From the NCBI RefSeq assembly GCF_018131225.1, contig NZ_JAFCMM010000001.1:2170001-2234000 (forward strand): a DNA stretch of 64,000 nucleotides. The letters are read 5' to 3'. A model generated the notes under the pieces. That model ran no database searches and was not told the origin of the DNA. It saw only the letters and a program-made list of their open reading frames with translations. Shown piece after piece: positions 56,009-64,000 of the stretch. Both the position numbers and the translations under genes were made by a program. The stretch's first letter is position 1. Every line of letters begins with the position of its first letter. Source of the DNA: Bradyrhizobium sp. U87765 SZCCT0048. Lineage in GTDB: Bacteria > Pseudomonadota > Alphaproteobacteria > Rhizobiales > Xanthobacteraceae.

Positions 56009-56980
56009 ATGGCGCTGCCTCCCGCACTCACGGCCGCTCTCGACCGGCTTGCCCATGGGCGCCCGCGCAATATCATTGCGGCGCGCGCCGGCGCGATTTC
56101 CAGTGCTTACCGCAGCGGCGGCAGCTCGGCCCTCATTCGGGACACCGATGACGCTCTGGCATATGCGTTCGCGCGCATGCCCGCGACCTACGCCGCGGTC
56201 GCGGCCTGCCTGCAACAAGCGGCCGCCCGTGATTCTGGACGGCGGCCGGTTCGCCTGCTCGACGTCGGCGCCGGCCCGGGCACCGCGACCTTCGCCGCAG
56301 TCGATACCTTTCCGAGCCTCACCGACTTCACCTTGATCGACGCCAACCCGTCGCTGCGCAGCCTTGCGCTTGCGCTCGCCCGGGATATTCCGGCCCTGTC
56401 GGGATTGCACTACCAGGCAGGCGACGCGGCAAAGACGCTCGCGGATGCGCCCGAGGCCGATCTCGTCGTCGCGAGCTATGTCATTGGCGAGCTGCCGGAC
56501 CGAGACCATGCCGGCTTCGCCGATGCGTTATGGTCGCGCACGCGTGACCTGCTGGTGGTGGTCGAGCCGGGCACACCCGCTGGCCACGCCCGGATCGTCG
56601 CACTGCGCCAGCGCCTCGTTGCCGCGGGTGGCCATGTCGTCGCGCCCTGCCCACATGATGCGCCGTGTCCGTTGACGCCGCCGGACTGGTGCCATTTCGT
56701 CCAGCGCCTCGCCCGCACCCGCGGCCACATGCAGGTCAAGGGCGTCGAGCTGCCGTTCGAGGACGAAAAGTTCAGCTATGTCGCGCTTGCCCGCACGGCA
56801 GCCTCCCGCCCGGCCGCGCGCGTGCTGGCCCAACCGCTCGTAGGCAAGGTCGATGTGACCGCAAAGCTGTGCCAGGCCGACGGCCTGGCAACCACGGTCA
56901 GGATCGCCCGTCGCGACAAACCCGCCTACGCCGCTGCAAAACGCTGGAGATGGGGCGACGCGCTCGACAACGAGACCTGA
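56009..56980 (+). CDS. Rsm22-like SAM methyltransferase (possible Fe-S)
   Basis: The 323-residue product has motif I LLDVGAGPGTATFAAV (82-97) and an acidic residue in LIDANPS. It ends with the Rsm22 pattern CPHDAPCPLTPPDWCHF (Cys214, Cys220, Cys228) and a fourth Cys at 288 (KLCQADG), the cluster ligands of that family. Rsm22 is tied to the small ribosomal subunit. It is 23 bases downstream of smc and probably cotranscribed. Confidence 0.88.
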   Translation: MALPPALTAALDRLAHGRPRNIIAARAGAISSAYRSGGSSALIRDTDDALAYAFARMPATYAAVAACLQQAAARDSGRRPVRLLDVGAGPGTATFAAVDTFPSLTDFTLIDANPSLRSLALALARDIPALSGLHYQAGDAAKTLADAPEADLVVASYVIGELPDRDHAGFADALWSRTRDLLVVVEPGTPAGHARIVALRQRLVAAGGHVVAPCPHDAPCPLTPPDWCHFVQRLARTRGHMQVKGVELPFEDEKFSYVALARTAASRPAARVLAQPLVGKVDVTAKLCQADGLATTVRIARRDKPAYAAAKRWRWGDALDNET

Positions 56981-57118
56981 TCTCGATCAAAAATCCCGCG
57001 ACCGGCGGTTTTGGCACATTGCCAAGAACGGCCGAACACCTATGCTGCACGCCGATGGTCAGGGCCGACGCGCATCGCGGCCAGCCACCAACGACACAGC
57101 CTCCGAGGGGAAAGCCAT

Positions 57119-57415
57119 ATGTCCGTCGACGGAAACTGGAATATCACCATGACGACGCCGATGGGCGAGCGTCATGCCACGCTCACCCTGACGAGTGCGG
57201 GCGGAGCCCTCTCCGGCACGCAATCTGCCGAAGGCAATACCGCCGAAATTTTCGACGGCGCCGTGAACGGCAACGACGTGTCCTGGAAGATCGACATCAC
57301 CAACCCGATGCCGCTGACACTGGCGTTCTCCGGCAAGGTCGATGGCGACGCGATCAGCGGCGAAATGGGCATCGGCCCGATGGGCAGCTTCCCGTTCAAG
57401 GGCGCACGGGCCTGA
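57119..57415 (+). CDS. Small conserved beta-rich protein of unknown function
   Basis: The 98-residue product begins MSVDGNWNITMTTPMGERHA and contains TLTLTSAGGALSGTQ and FSGKVDGDAISGEM, an alternating strand pattern like small beta-sandwich proteins. I recall close relatives in Bradyrhizobium, none with a function. GAGGGGAAAG lies 4-5 bases before the ATG. A longer start at 57011 would add an unrelated stretch. Confidence 0.75.
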   Translation: MSVDGNWNITMTTPMGERHATLTLTSAGGALSGTQSAEGNTAEIFDGAVNGNDVSWKIDITNPMPLTLAFSGKVDGDAISGEMGIGPMGSFPFKGARA

Positions 57416-57456
57416 TCCGTTCGAAGCCTTGAGAAAGACAAAACCGGCGATGCGCC

Positions 57457-58863
57457 CTACGGAATCTCGTAGACCAGCGCATCGTCAGTGATACCGCGCA
57501 GCGCAGCGCGCTGCTCGACCGGACGCAGGCCGAACTTTTCCAGGATCTTCAGCGCATCGTTGTCGGTGACGATCGACCTAGTGGCGAAAATCGAACGCGA
57601 CTTCGCCAGGCCCTGGACCCGTGCCGCCATGTTGACCGTCTGACCGAAATAGTCCTGGCGGTCGTTGAAGGTCACCGCAAGGCACGGCCCTTCGTGAATG
57701 CCGATCTTCAGCAGCAAGTCCTCACCGCCGCGCTGGTCGTTGATCTCCTGCATCGCCTCGCGCATCCGCAGCGCCGCGGCTAGTGCCCGATCCGGCGTCG
57801 GAAACGTCGCCATCACCGCGTCACCGATCGTCTTCACGACCGCCCCCGCCTCGGAGGCAACGATGCGATAGAGCACGCTGAAATGCTGGCGCACGAGATC
57901 GTAGGCGACGAGGTCACCAACGCGCTCGTAGAGCTCCGTCGAGCCCTTGAGATCGGTGAACAGGAACGTGAGACTGGTGATCTTGAGGCGCTGGTCGACG
58001 TCGAGCGTATCGGTGCGGTAGATGTCGCGGAAGGTCTGATTGGTCAACAACCGCTTCGCCGTCAGGAACGGCTTGCGGTGCCCGATCATGTCGTGCATCA
58101 CTTGGTTGGCGACCCATACGCCGGGCAGGACACGGCGATTGGTGCGGTTCTCCAGGCTGAGCCGCAGCGGCCCCGGCCGCATCTCCACGGTGCCGGTGGG
58201 CGCCTGCACCTGGTTGAACACCAGCGTCAGCGACTGCCGCTCGCGTGTCGGCTCGCCCTTGACGTCGATGAACTGGGTGGCGTGGGTCACCGGGTCGAAC
58301 ACGATGATGAATTCGCTCGGCAGTTGCAATGACAGCAGCGCCTTCTGGCCCGCCGGCAGCTCCAGCACCTCCACCGCAAACTCGTCGAAATGGCTTTCGA
58401 GGTCGTCGGGCAGGTCGATGCCGGAGCTCCAGAACACCTGCCGGCAGTATTCGATATAGGGGAGCGAGTCCGGATCGTGAGCCGCGATCCGGCGCGTGCG
58501 CGGATTGACCGTGAAGGTGACCTCGACCATCTCGTCGAGGGTCGGTTCATAGGCCGCCGCGCACAGCGCGCAGTTGTAGCGGTCGTGATCGAAAGTCTTG
58601 AGCGTTGTGCCGGCATCGAGCACGCCGCCGCAGCCCGGACAGAGCATGTTCCAGGACAGATCGAACAGCCCGATGCGCGAGGCGTGCAGGAACGCCGCGA
58701 TGACACGCTCGACATCGAGGTTCTGCTTCCGCGCGAACTCGATTGCATTGATCCGGCAGAGGGCGCGGTCGGAGCCGTCGCGAACCTCGCGCTCGATAGC
58801 ATCGACCGCGTCGGCATCCGCAGTCTGCCGCAGCACGTCGAACAGGGCCTTTGTTTCGGTCAT
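57457..58863 (-). CDS. Class III adenylate cyclase with an N-terminal DUF5939-like domain
   Basis: The 468-residue product ends in a nucleotide cyclase domain: FTDLKGSTELYERVG (first metal Asp), VVKTIGDAVMATFP (adenine-selecting Lys and second metal Asp) and YFGQTVNMAARVQG (transition-state Asn and Arg). The presence of Lys favours cAMP over cGMP. The N-terminal half resembles DUF5939 and holds two Cys-x-x-Cys pairs (CPGC and CALC, about 24 residues apart), a possible zinc ribbon. A Crp/Fnr gene lies 5 kb away. Confidence 0.88.
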   Translation of the reverse strand: MTETKALFDVLRQTADADAVDAIEREVRDGSDRALCRINAIEFARKQNLDVERVIAAFLHASRIGLFDLSWNMLCPGCGGVLDAGTTLKTFDHDRYNCALCAAAYEPTLDEMVEVTFTVNPRTRRIAAHDPDSLPYIEYCRQVFWSSGIDLPDDLESHFDEFAVEVLELPAGQKALLSLQLPSEFIIVFDPVTHATQFIDVKGEPTRERQSLTLVFNQVQAPTGTVEMRPGPLRLSLENRTNRRVLPGVWVANQVMHDMIGHRKPFLTAKRLLTNQTFRDIYRTDTLDVDQRLKITSLTFLFTDLKGSTELYERVGDLVAYDLVRQHFSVLYRIVASEAGAVVKTIGDAVMATFPTPDRALAAALRMREAMQEINDQRGGEDLLLKIGIHEGPCLAVTFNDRQDYFGQTVNMAARVQGLAKSRSIFATRSIVTDNDALKILEKFGLRPVEQRAALRGITDDALVYEIP

Positions 58864-59043
58864 GAACGCACCCTCGCGCAAAACGACACATCAGGGAAGC
58901 GCAATATGGCAGAATTCGCCTGCCGGCATTTGTCACAAACTCGAAAAATCCGCGACAACCATCTGGAATATCGGCCCGACGCACGCGTTTGTAAGGCGGG
59001 AGCCGACACCTGGCGCCCGTTCATGACAGGAGCCCTTATCATC

Positions 59044-59424
59044 ATGCCGAGACCTCCGATCCTCGCCGCGGCGCTGCTGCTGCTCGCCACCGGCGCCGCG
59101 CTTGCCCAGACCGCCCCGGCAACGACCGCCGACACCGCCAAGGGCAAAGCCCTCGTCGACGCCAAAGGCATGACCCTCTACGTGTTCGACAAGGACGCGA
59201 CCAGCAAGTCGAACTGCAACGGCGCCTGCACCCAGAACTGGCCCCCGCTGGCCGCCGCCTCGGACGCCAGGCCCTCGGGCGACTGGAGCGCCATCGCCCG
59301 CGAGGATGGCAGCCGGATGTGGGCCTACAAGGGTCACCCGCTCTACACCTGGAAGAACGACAAGGCGCCGGGAGATACCAGCGGCGACGGCGTGAACGGG
59401 GTATGGCACATCGCCAGGCCCTGA
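59044..59424 (+). CDS. Secreted-repeat lipoprotein-like protein (COG4315)
   Basis: The 126-residue product has a signal peptide (PILAAALLLLATGAALA) and two copies of the secreted-repeat unit: LVDAKGMTLYVFDKDATSKSNCNGACTQNWPPL in the first and GSRMWAYKGHPLYTWKND in the second. Such proteins are annotated as predicted lipoproteins; here no lipobox Cys is seen, so it is likely free in the periplasm. ATG 59023 is an alternative start. Confidence 0.82.
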   Translation: MPRPPILAAALLLLATGAALAQTAPATTADTAKGKALVDAKGMTLYVFDKDATSKSNCNGACTQNWPPLAAASDARPSGDWSAIAREDGSRMWAYKGHPLYTWKNDKAPGDTSGDGVNGVWHIARP

Positions 59425-59578
59425 ATAGCGGCCGTCCGTTGTGCGTGGGGTGAACGATTCCAGGCGTTGCGACGACTAAAGCTGGCATGATCTGCGGGGC
59501 GCCCCTGCCCCGCGGCGCCGTTTTCGTCTAGGTTGCCCGCCACGCGACCTCTGCAGTTCACCCAGGAGCCCTCCCCCC

Positions 59579-60139
59579 ATGTCGACCGGCTGGATCGTTC
59601 TCATCGTCCTCGTCGTTCTCGCCTTTCTCGCATTCGGCGCCTACAACCGGCTGGTCGCGCTCAGTCAGCGGGTGGGACAGGCGTTCGCCGACATCGACGT
59701 CCAGCTCAAGCAGCGCCACGACCTGATCCCGAACCTGGTGGAAACCGTGAAGGGCTACGCCGCCCATGAACGCGGCACGCTCGACGACGTCGTCAAGGCA
59801 CGCAACGCCGCGCTGTCGGCCCAGGGCCCGGCGCAGGTGTCGGCCGCGGAGGGGCAGCTCTCCGGCGCGCTCGGCCGTCTCATCGCCTTGTCGGAGGCCT
59901 ATCCGGACCTCAAGGCCAACGCCAACTTCCAGCAACTGCAGGGCGAACTCTCTGATATCGAGAACAAGCTCGCCGCCAGCCGCCGCTTCTTCAACAACGC
60001 GGTGCAGGAGTACAACACCGGCATCCAGCAGATGCCGGCCGTGCTGTTTGCCGGCATGCTGGGCTTCACCCGCAAGGACTTCTTCGATCTCGGCGAGAGC
60101 CGCACCCAGATGGACCAGGCGCCGTCCGTGAAGTTCTGA
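59579..60139 (+). CDS. lemA: LemA family protein
   Basis: The 186-residue product has one N-terminal membrane segment (IVLIVLVVLAFLAFG) and a long helical domain: NRLVALSQRVGQAFADIDVQLKQRHDLIPNLVETVKGYA, then LIALSEAYPDLKANANFQQLQGEL and SRRFFNNAVQEYNTGIQQMP. These are the LemA signature stretches. The role is unclear, but LemA genes usually sit beside an M48 protease, as here with 25 bases between. Envelope stress is the usual suggestion. Confidence 0.93.
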   Translation: MSTGWIVLIVLVVLAFLAFGAYNRLVALSQRVGQAFADIDVQLKQRHDLIPNLVETVKGYAAHERGTLDDVVKARNAALSAQGPAQVSAAEGQLSGALGRLIALSEAYPDLKANANFQQLQGELSDIENKLAASRRFFNNAVQEYNTGIQQMPAVLFAGMLGFTRKDFFDLGESRTQMDQAPSVKF

Positions 60140-60164
60140 CGCCGTCCCCGCAGGGCCGCATCCC

Positions 60165-61358
60165 ATGGCCGCCTACGGTCTCTACACGCACATTGCGTCG
60201 AACAAGTTTCGTTCGATGCTGCTGCTCGGCGGCCTGTTCCTGCTGATCTACGTTATGGTGTTCGCCGGAGCGTTGATCGCCGAGGTGATCGGCTACGGCG
60301 GCGGCACGGTGGACTATTATCTCGCGGTCGCGACGCGTGATCTGGTCAAGGCATTGCCGTTGGCGACGCTGGGGTCCGCAGCATGGATCGTGATCGCCTA
60401 TTTCTTCCACCAGTCGATCATCGATGCGGTTACCGGCGGCCGCGACGTCACGCGGCAGGAGCAGCCGCGCCTCTATAACCTCCTCGAAAACCTGTGCATC
60501 TCGCGCGGCATCCCGATGCCGAAACTGAAGATCGTGGATGCCGACGCGCTCAATGCCTACGCCACCGGCCTCAACCGCAGGCAGTATTCGGTGACGGTGA
60601 CCTCAGGACTGCTGCGTGCGCTCGACGACCAGGAGGTCGAGGCCGTGCTCGGCCACGAACTGACCCACATCCGTAACGGCGACGTGCAGTTGATGGTGAT
60701 CGCCGTGGTCATTGCCGGCGTGGTCGGCTTCTTCGCCGAACTGTTCTTCCGCCTGTTCTTCAACTCGGGTTTCCGGATCGGCGGCGGGCGCGGTTCCTCG
60801 TCATCGTCCTCGTCGTCCGACGGCGACCGCAAAAGCGGCGGCGGTGGCGCGATCATCGTCATCATTCTGGCGGTCGCGCTGATCGCGCTCGCCTGGTTCC
60901 TGTCGCTGGTGGTGCGGTTTGCCCTGTCCCGCTCGCGCGAGTACCTCGCGGACGCCGGCTCGGTCGAACTGACCAAAAACCCGGACGCCATGATCTCGGC
61001 GCTGCGCAAGATCGAGAACCGGGGCGAATTGCCGGGGGCGACCTCCGCGGTCATGGAAATGTGTGTCGACAACCCCCGCCAGGGCTTCGCCGACCTGTTT
61101 GCAACCCATCCGTCGGTCGAATCGCGCGTCCGAAAGCTGGTGCAGTTTGCCGGCGGCCATGACCCTGGCCCGCTCGCGCTGCCACCCGCGGAGACGCCGG
61201 ACAGCCCGCAGCAGTTGCCCCCCGGCTCCCCGGCGCCAGATCCTGCGACCAGCGGTGCCGGCGGGCCGGCACCAGGCCCCTGGCACAATCCCGGGCCGCC
61301 GTCGAATGCGCCCACGGGGCCCTGGAACAAGCCTGCGGGCCCCTGGGGCACCGCCTGA
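60165..61358 (+). CDS. M48-family membrane metalloprotease (HtpX-like)
   Basis: The 397-residue product has four membrane segments and the zinc motif HELTH (about residue 165, in VLGHELTHIRNGD), with SREYLADAGSVELT as the third ligand region. Two features are unusual: a Gly/Ser loop after the third segment (RGSSSSSSSSDGDR) and a C-terminal 70-residue tail rich in Pro and Gly. It is translated together with lemA. Confidence 0.91.
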   Translation: MAAYGLYTHIASNKFRSMLLLGGLFLLIYVMVFAGALIAEVIGYGGGTVDYYLAVATRDLVKALPLATLGSAAWIVIAYFFHQSIIDAVTGGRDVTRQEQPRLYNLLENLCISRGIPMPKLKIVDADALNAYATGLNRRQYSVTVTSGLLRALDDQEVEAVLGHELTHIRNGDVQLMVIAVVIAGVVGFFAELFFRLFFNSGFRIGGGRGSSSSSSSSDGDRKSGGGGAIIVIILAVALIALAWFLSLVVRFALSRSREYLADAGSVELTKNPDAMISALRKIENRGELPGATSAVMEMCVDNPRQGFADLFATHPSVESRVRKLVQFAGGHDPGPLALPPAETPDSPQQLPPGSPAPDPATSGAGGPAPGPWHNPGPPSNAPTGPWNKPAGPWGTA

Positions 61359-61378
61359 TGGAGCGCTTTCCCGCACGG

Positions 61379-61417
61379 TCAACGAACTGGGGGCTATTCG
61401 GCCCCCGCTGACGTTGA
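61379..61417 (+). terminator. Branched stem-loop after the M48 protease gene
   Basis: GGGGGC and GCCCCC form an inner 6-bp stem inside an outer stem TCAACG with CGTTGA. There is no clear T run (TTGAATTCTCCC follows). It starts 20 bases after the stop, so a terminator is likely but not certain. Confidence 0.45.
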
Positions 61418-61516
61418 GGAATTGAATTCTCCCTTGTTTCTGCCATGTTCCGCCCCAATGCAGACAGGGACGATCCGCCTTCCCGCGGATCAGCACGGTT
61501 GGGGCAAGGGGATCTC

Positions 61517-62254
61517 ATGGCAAAGCCGGCAGTGATCGTGGTAGGTGCGGACAAGGGCGGGGTCGGCAAGACCACGGTGTCGCGCGCAGTGCTCGACTAT
61601 TTCAGCGCCAACAACATTCCGACCCGGGCGTTCGACACCGAGTCGCCCCGCGGCACCCTGAAGCGCTTCCACCCGGGCATTACCGAGATCGTCGACATGA
61701 CGACCACCTCGGACCAGATGAAGATCTTCGATACCCTCAACACCGCCGGCGCGTCGGTCACCGTGATCGACGTGCGCGCAGGCCTGCTGTCGCCCGCCCT
61801 CGCGTCGCTGCGCGACATCGGCTTCCTCGATGCGGCGAAGTCCGGGCAGATCACCTTTGCCGTGTTCCATATCCTCGGCCCGTCGATCGCCTCGCTCGAG
61901 GAGATCGCCGAGACCGCGACCTTCATGAACGGCGCAAAGTACTTCCTGGTGAAGAATTTCATCAACAACACCAGCTTCTTCGAGTGGGACCAGGCGACGT
62001 ACAATTCGTATTTCCACCGCATCAAGGACGCCACCGAGATCGCCATCCCCAAGCTCAACGAGATGGCCTACGAGCAGGTCGAAGTGTCGTCGGTGCCGTT
62101 CCTGAACTTCGTCGCCAACAAGGGCCACAACGACGAAGCGGCGAACTACTCGTTCGTGCTGCGCGGCTATGTCCGCCACTGGCTGGGCAATGTCTGGAGC
62201 GAGTTCGACCGTATCAAGCTGACCGACCTCGTCGGCACGCGCAAGCCGGACTAG
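61517..62254 (+). CDS. MinD/ParA-like ATPase of unknown role
   Basis: The 245-residue product starts with VIVVGADKGGVGKTTVSRAV, the deviant Walker A motif (KGGxGKT) of MinD/ParA dimers. FDTESPRGTL and VIDVRAG follow at switch positions. The middle and C-terminal parts (LVKNFINNTSFFEWDQ, FVANKGHNDEAANY) do not match ParA, MinD or MipZ that I know. ATG 61517 has AAGGGGAT upstream. A second protein of the same fold lies next to it. Confidence 0.82.
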   Translation: MAKPAVIVVGADKGGVGKTTVSRAVLDYFSANNIPTRAFDTESPRGTLKRFHPGITEIVDMTTTSDQMKIFDTLNTAGASVTVIDVRAGLLSPALASLRDIGFLDAAKSGQITFAVFHILGPSIASLEEIAETATFMNGAKYFLVKNFINNTSFFEWDQATYNSYFHRIKDATEIAIPKLNEMAYEQVEVSSVPFLNFVANKGHNDEAANYSFVLRGYVRHWLGNVWSEFDRIKLTDLVGTRKPD

Positions 62255-62363
62255 CCGCCCGCGGCGGCCGTCTCGCCGCGGCCGCGCATGCGGCAGGCCT
62301 TCATGCAGCGGGCCTTGCGCAGCACGGTTGCGGCTGCGATGGTCGGCGCTCGAAGGGCTTTTC

Positions 62364-62385
62364 ACGTCCCGCGGTTGCGGGACGT
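62364..62385. other. Stem-loop between the two MinD-like genes
   Basis: ACGTCCCGC (62364-62372) and GCGGGACGT (62377-62385) form a perfect 9-bp stem with loop GGTT, 27 bases before the next ATG. It could be a terminator of the first gene or an attenuator of the second; no T run decides it. Confidence 0.4.
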
Positions 62386-62412
62386 CGTGACTGTATTTGA
62401 TCCGCCGCACTG

Positions 62413-63081
62413 ATGAGCCGCACGCCCGTCTATATCGTCTGCTCGACCCGCCCGTTCGTCGGCAAGACGCTGCTGGCGCGCCTGCTGGCTGAATTTCTGC
62501 TGCTCCAGCGCCGTGAGGTGGTGGCGTTCGACGTCAACGACAAGGAACCGTCGCTGGTCGACTTCCTGCCGACCATCACCGAGACGGCCGACGTGATGGA
62601 CACCTTCGGCAAGATCCAGCTGATGGAACGGCTGATCGTCAACGACGACATCGGCAAGGTGCTCGATCTCGGCTTCCACGCTTACGACGAGTTCTTCAAG
62701 ATGATCGAGGAGATCGGCTTCATCAAGGAAGCGAGCCGCCGCGGCGTCGATCCGATCCTGATGTTCGTCGCCGATTCCGACCGCCAGTCCGGCGCGTATT
62801 TTGCTCGCCTGCGACGGACATTTCCGGACGCCGCCCTCGTGCCCGTGGACAACGAGCAGGTGCTGCATGGCGAGCCGCCTGCCTCCTATGACGGCCTCGC
62901 GACCCTGCACATCCGTGCGCTGCCGCCGTTCCTCAAGACCTATATCGAGCGCCGCAACTTCTCGTTCACCGGCTTCCTGCGCCAGGACACGGACAGTTCC
63001 TCCGAGCTCAACCAGTGGATCCGGCGCAACTACATCGCATTTCGCGATATCGAGCTGCACCTCAACCGCTACCGGATGTGA
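62413..63081 (+). CDS. Second P-loop protein, MinD-like with degenerate Walker A
   Basis: The 222-residue product opens [20 protein letters not shown]. Compared with the KGGxGKT motif of MinD, the signature Lys reads Arg and the first Gly pair reads Pro-Phe, while GKT is kept. [16 protein letters not shown] is the switch-like stretch; [12 protein letters not shown] follows. Some ATP binding is likely; Lys-assisted hydrolysis is doubtful. The gene is 158 bases after the first MinD-like gene on the same strand, so the two may work as a pair. Confidence 0.75.
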   Translation: MSRTPVYIVCSTRPFVGKTLLARLLAEFLLLQRREVVAFDVNDKEPSLVDFLPTITETADVMDTFGKIQLMERLIVNDDIGKVLDLGFHAYDEFFKMIEEIGFIKEASRRGVDPILMFVADSDRQSGAYFARLRRTFPDAALVPVDNEQVLHGEPPASYDGLATLHIRALPPFLKTYIERRNFSFTGFLRQDTDSSSELNQWIRRNYIAFRDIELHLNRYRM

Positions 63082-63107
63082 TCGATCCCAACGCGCGACG
63101 GAGACGA

Positions 63108-63566
63108 ATGATGACCGACCCGAACGCTTCCCATGACGGCGGCTGCCGCTGCGGACGACTTCGTTTCACGGTGAAAGGCGCGCCGCTGATCACGATGGCC
63201 TGCCATTGCACCGGTTGCCAGCGCATGACGGCCAGCGCGTTCTCGCTCAGCGCGCTCCACCCGAGCGCAGCCTTCACGGTCACATCGGGCGAACCGGTGA
63301 TTGGCGGCCTGCATGGCGCAACCCGTCATTTCTTCTGCGATTACTGCATGAGCTGGGTCTTCACCCGCCCCGAGGGCATGGAAGATTTCGTCAACGTGCG
63401 CGCAACGATGCTGGATGATGCCCGCGGGTATCGGCCGTTCATCGAAACCTATACCTGCGAGAAACTGCCCTGGGCGACCACGTCCGCGCTCCACAGCTTC
63501 GACAAGTTCCCGGAGATGGAGCAATTTCCGTCTCTGCTCGCTGAATATCGCGAACAGTCCCGATAG
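63108..63566 (+). CDS. GFA-family (CENP-V/GFA) zinc protein
   Basis: The 152-residue product has the glutathione-dependent formaldehyde-activating (GFA) zinc fold: [25 protein letters not shown] and [11 protein letters not shown], giving the usual paired Cys ligands. GFA proteins are widespread and only some bind glutathione adducts. ATG 63108 or 63111 is the start (CGGAGACGA upstream). The role here is not known. Confidence 0.88.
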   Translation: MMTDPNASHDGGCRCGRLRFTVKGAPLITMACHCTGCQRMTASAFSLSALHPSAAFTVTSGEPVIGGLHGATRHFFCDYCMSWVFTRPEGMEDFVNVRATMLDDARGYRPFIETYTCEKLPWATTSALHSFDKFPEMEQFPSLLAEYREQSR

Positions 63567-63599
63567 GCGACCGGTCCATCCTCGCCTGCGGCGCCCGCG

Positions 63600-64000
63600 C
63601 TACTCGCCGTAGCCGCGCAGGCCGTCGAGATCGAGAATGGTGATCCCGCCATATTCGAGCCGCAACAGCCCCTCCTTCTCCAGCACCTTGAGACTCTGGT
63701 TAGCGTTCTGGCGCGACATGCCGGACAGCGATCCGACTTCTTCCTGCGTGATCTCGAGATGGCGCGTCACGTCGGGGTACAGGATCGGATTGAACAGCGA
63801 GGCGATGCAACGGGCAAGGCGCGCGGTGGCGTCGAGCATGCGGTCGTATTCGAGCAGGCCGATAAACTGACCGAGACGCTCGTTGAGCTGGCCGACCAGG
63901 AAGCGGTTGAACGCGACGCTGTTCTCGAACAGCCACAGGAAGGTCGCGCGGTCCATCATCGCCAGACGCGTGTCGCGCAGCGCCACGAGATCATAGCGCC
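63600..64000 (-). CDS. Crp/Fnr-family regulator, C-terminal part
   Basis: The frame runs off the right edge. The visible part has the end of a cyclic-nucleotide-binding-like domain (YDLVALRDTRLAMMDRATF), the dimer helix (RFLVGQLNERLGQFIGLLEYDRML) and the helix-turn-helix EITQEEVGSLSGMSRQNANQSLKVLEKEGLL, typical of Crp/Fnr proteins. No Fnr-type Cys is in view. A cyclase lies 5 kb upstream, but a link is only a guess. Confidence 0.88.
   Translation of the reverse strand, partial: RYDLVALRDTRLAMMDRATFLWLFENSVAFNRFLVGQLNERLGQFIGLLEYDRMLDATARLARCIASLFNPILYPDVTRHLEITQEEVGSLSGMSRQNANQSLKVLEKEGLLRLEYGGITILDLDGLRGYGE

Overview
The window is a GC-rich stretch of what looks like the main chromosome of an alphaproteobacterium, most probably a Bradyrhizobium/Rhodopseudomonas/Afipia-type member of the Hyphomicrobiales. 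The clues are a cell-cycle DNA methyltransferase (CcrM), pyruvate phosphate dikinase, a DUF1236 protein, a class III cyclase with a DUF5939-like N-terminus, the gene order mutY / dciA-like / dsbA-like / smc, and palindromic repeats of a type I associate with this family. I see no rRNA, tRNA, CRISPR array, transposase, integrase or phage gene. Gene packing is tight and most genes are housekeeping.

Layout. 1-1.9 kb: end of nadB, then nadC (NAD synthesis). 1.9-9.7 kb: a SleB-type cell-wall hydrolase, ppdK with a long basic tail, small DUF3096 and DUF1236 proteins, an unrecognised protein with two tandem repeats, and a methyltransferase. 9.9-16.3 kb: glyS-glyQ, several tiny membrane proteins, an SppA-like peptidase, a TrmN6-like methyltransferase and a DUF2007 protein. 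16.4-24.6 kb: long-chain polyprenyl diphosphate synthase, an orphan AAA ATPase, ispE, a TPR protein, ETF-ubiquinone oxidoreductase and a family-4-like uracil-DNA glycosylase. 24.8-30 kb is the clearest accessory module: an MFS transporter and a GntR/FCD regulator on one strand, a dehydrogenase and an isocitrate-lyase-family enzyme on the other, then a second type of MFS carrier. 30-38.5 kb: a GT39-like membrane protein, rnhB, an SMR pump, a VOC protein, a radical SAM protein, a lipoprotein, a degenerate glycosyltransferase, a MarR-GNAT fusion behind a double palindrome, moaB and a zinc metallopeptidase. 38.9-42.7 kb: ccrM, an MFS paralogue and an acyl-CoA desaturase. 42.9-49.7 kb: small-molecule redox genes with LysR and WYL regulators, and an ankyrin protein. 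49.8-57 kb: mutY, dciA-like, dsbA-like, smc and an Rsm22-like methyltransferase. 57-64 kb: a small conserved protein, adenylate cyclase, a secreted-repeat protein, LemA, an M48 protease, two adjacent MinD/ParA-like proteins, a GFA protein and the end of a Crp/Fnr regulator.

The signals most worth following are: (i) a 12-codon leader frame inside a 14-bp inverted repeat that covers the gntR start codon; (ii) two copies of TTGAC-N3-GTCAA, two helical turns apart, ahead of the MarR-GNAT gene; (iii) the MinD/ParA-like pair, the second member with a degenerate P-loop; (iv) a uracil-DNA glycosylase lacking two of the four family-4 cluster cysteines; and (v) a group of very small membrane proteins between glyQ and the peptidase gene. 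All functions are read from sequence motifs by eye; no database search was possible.
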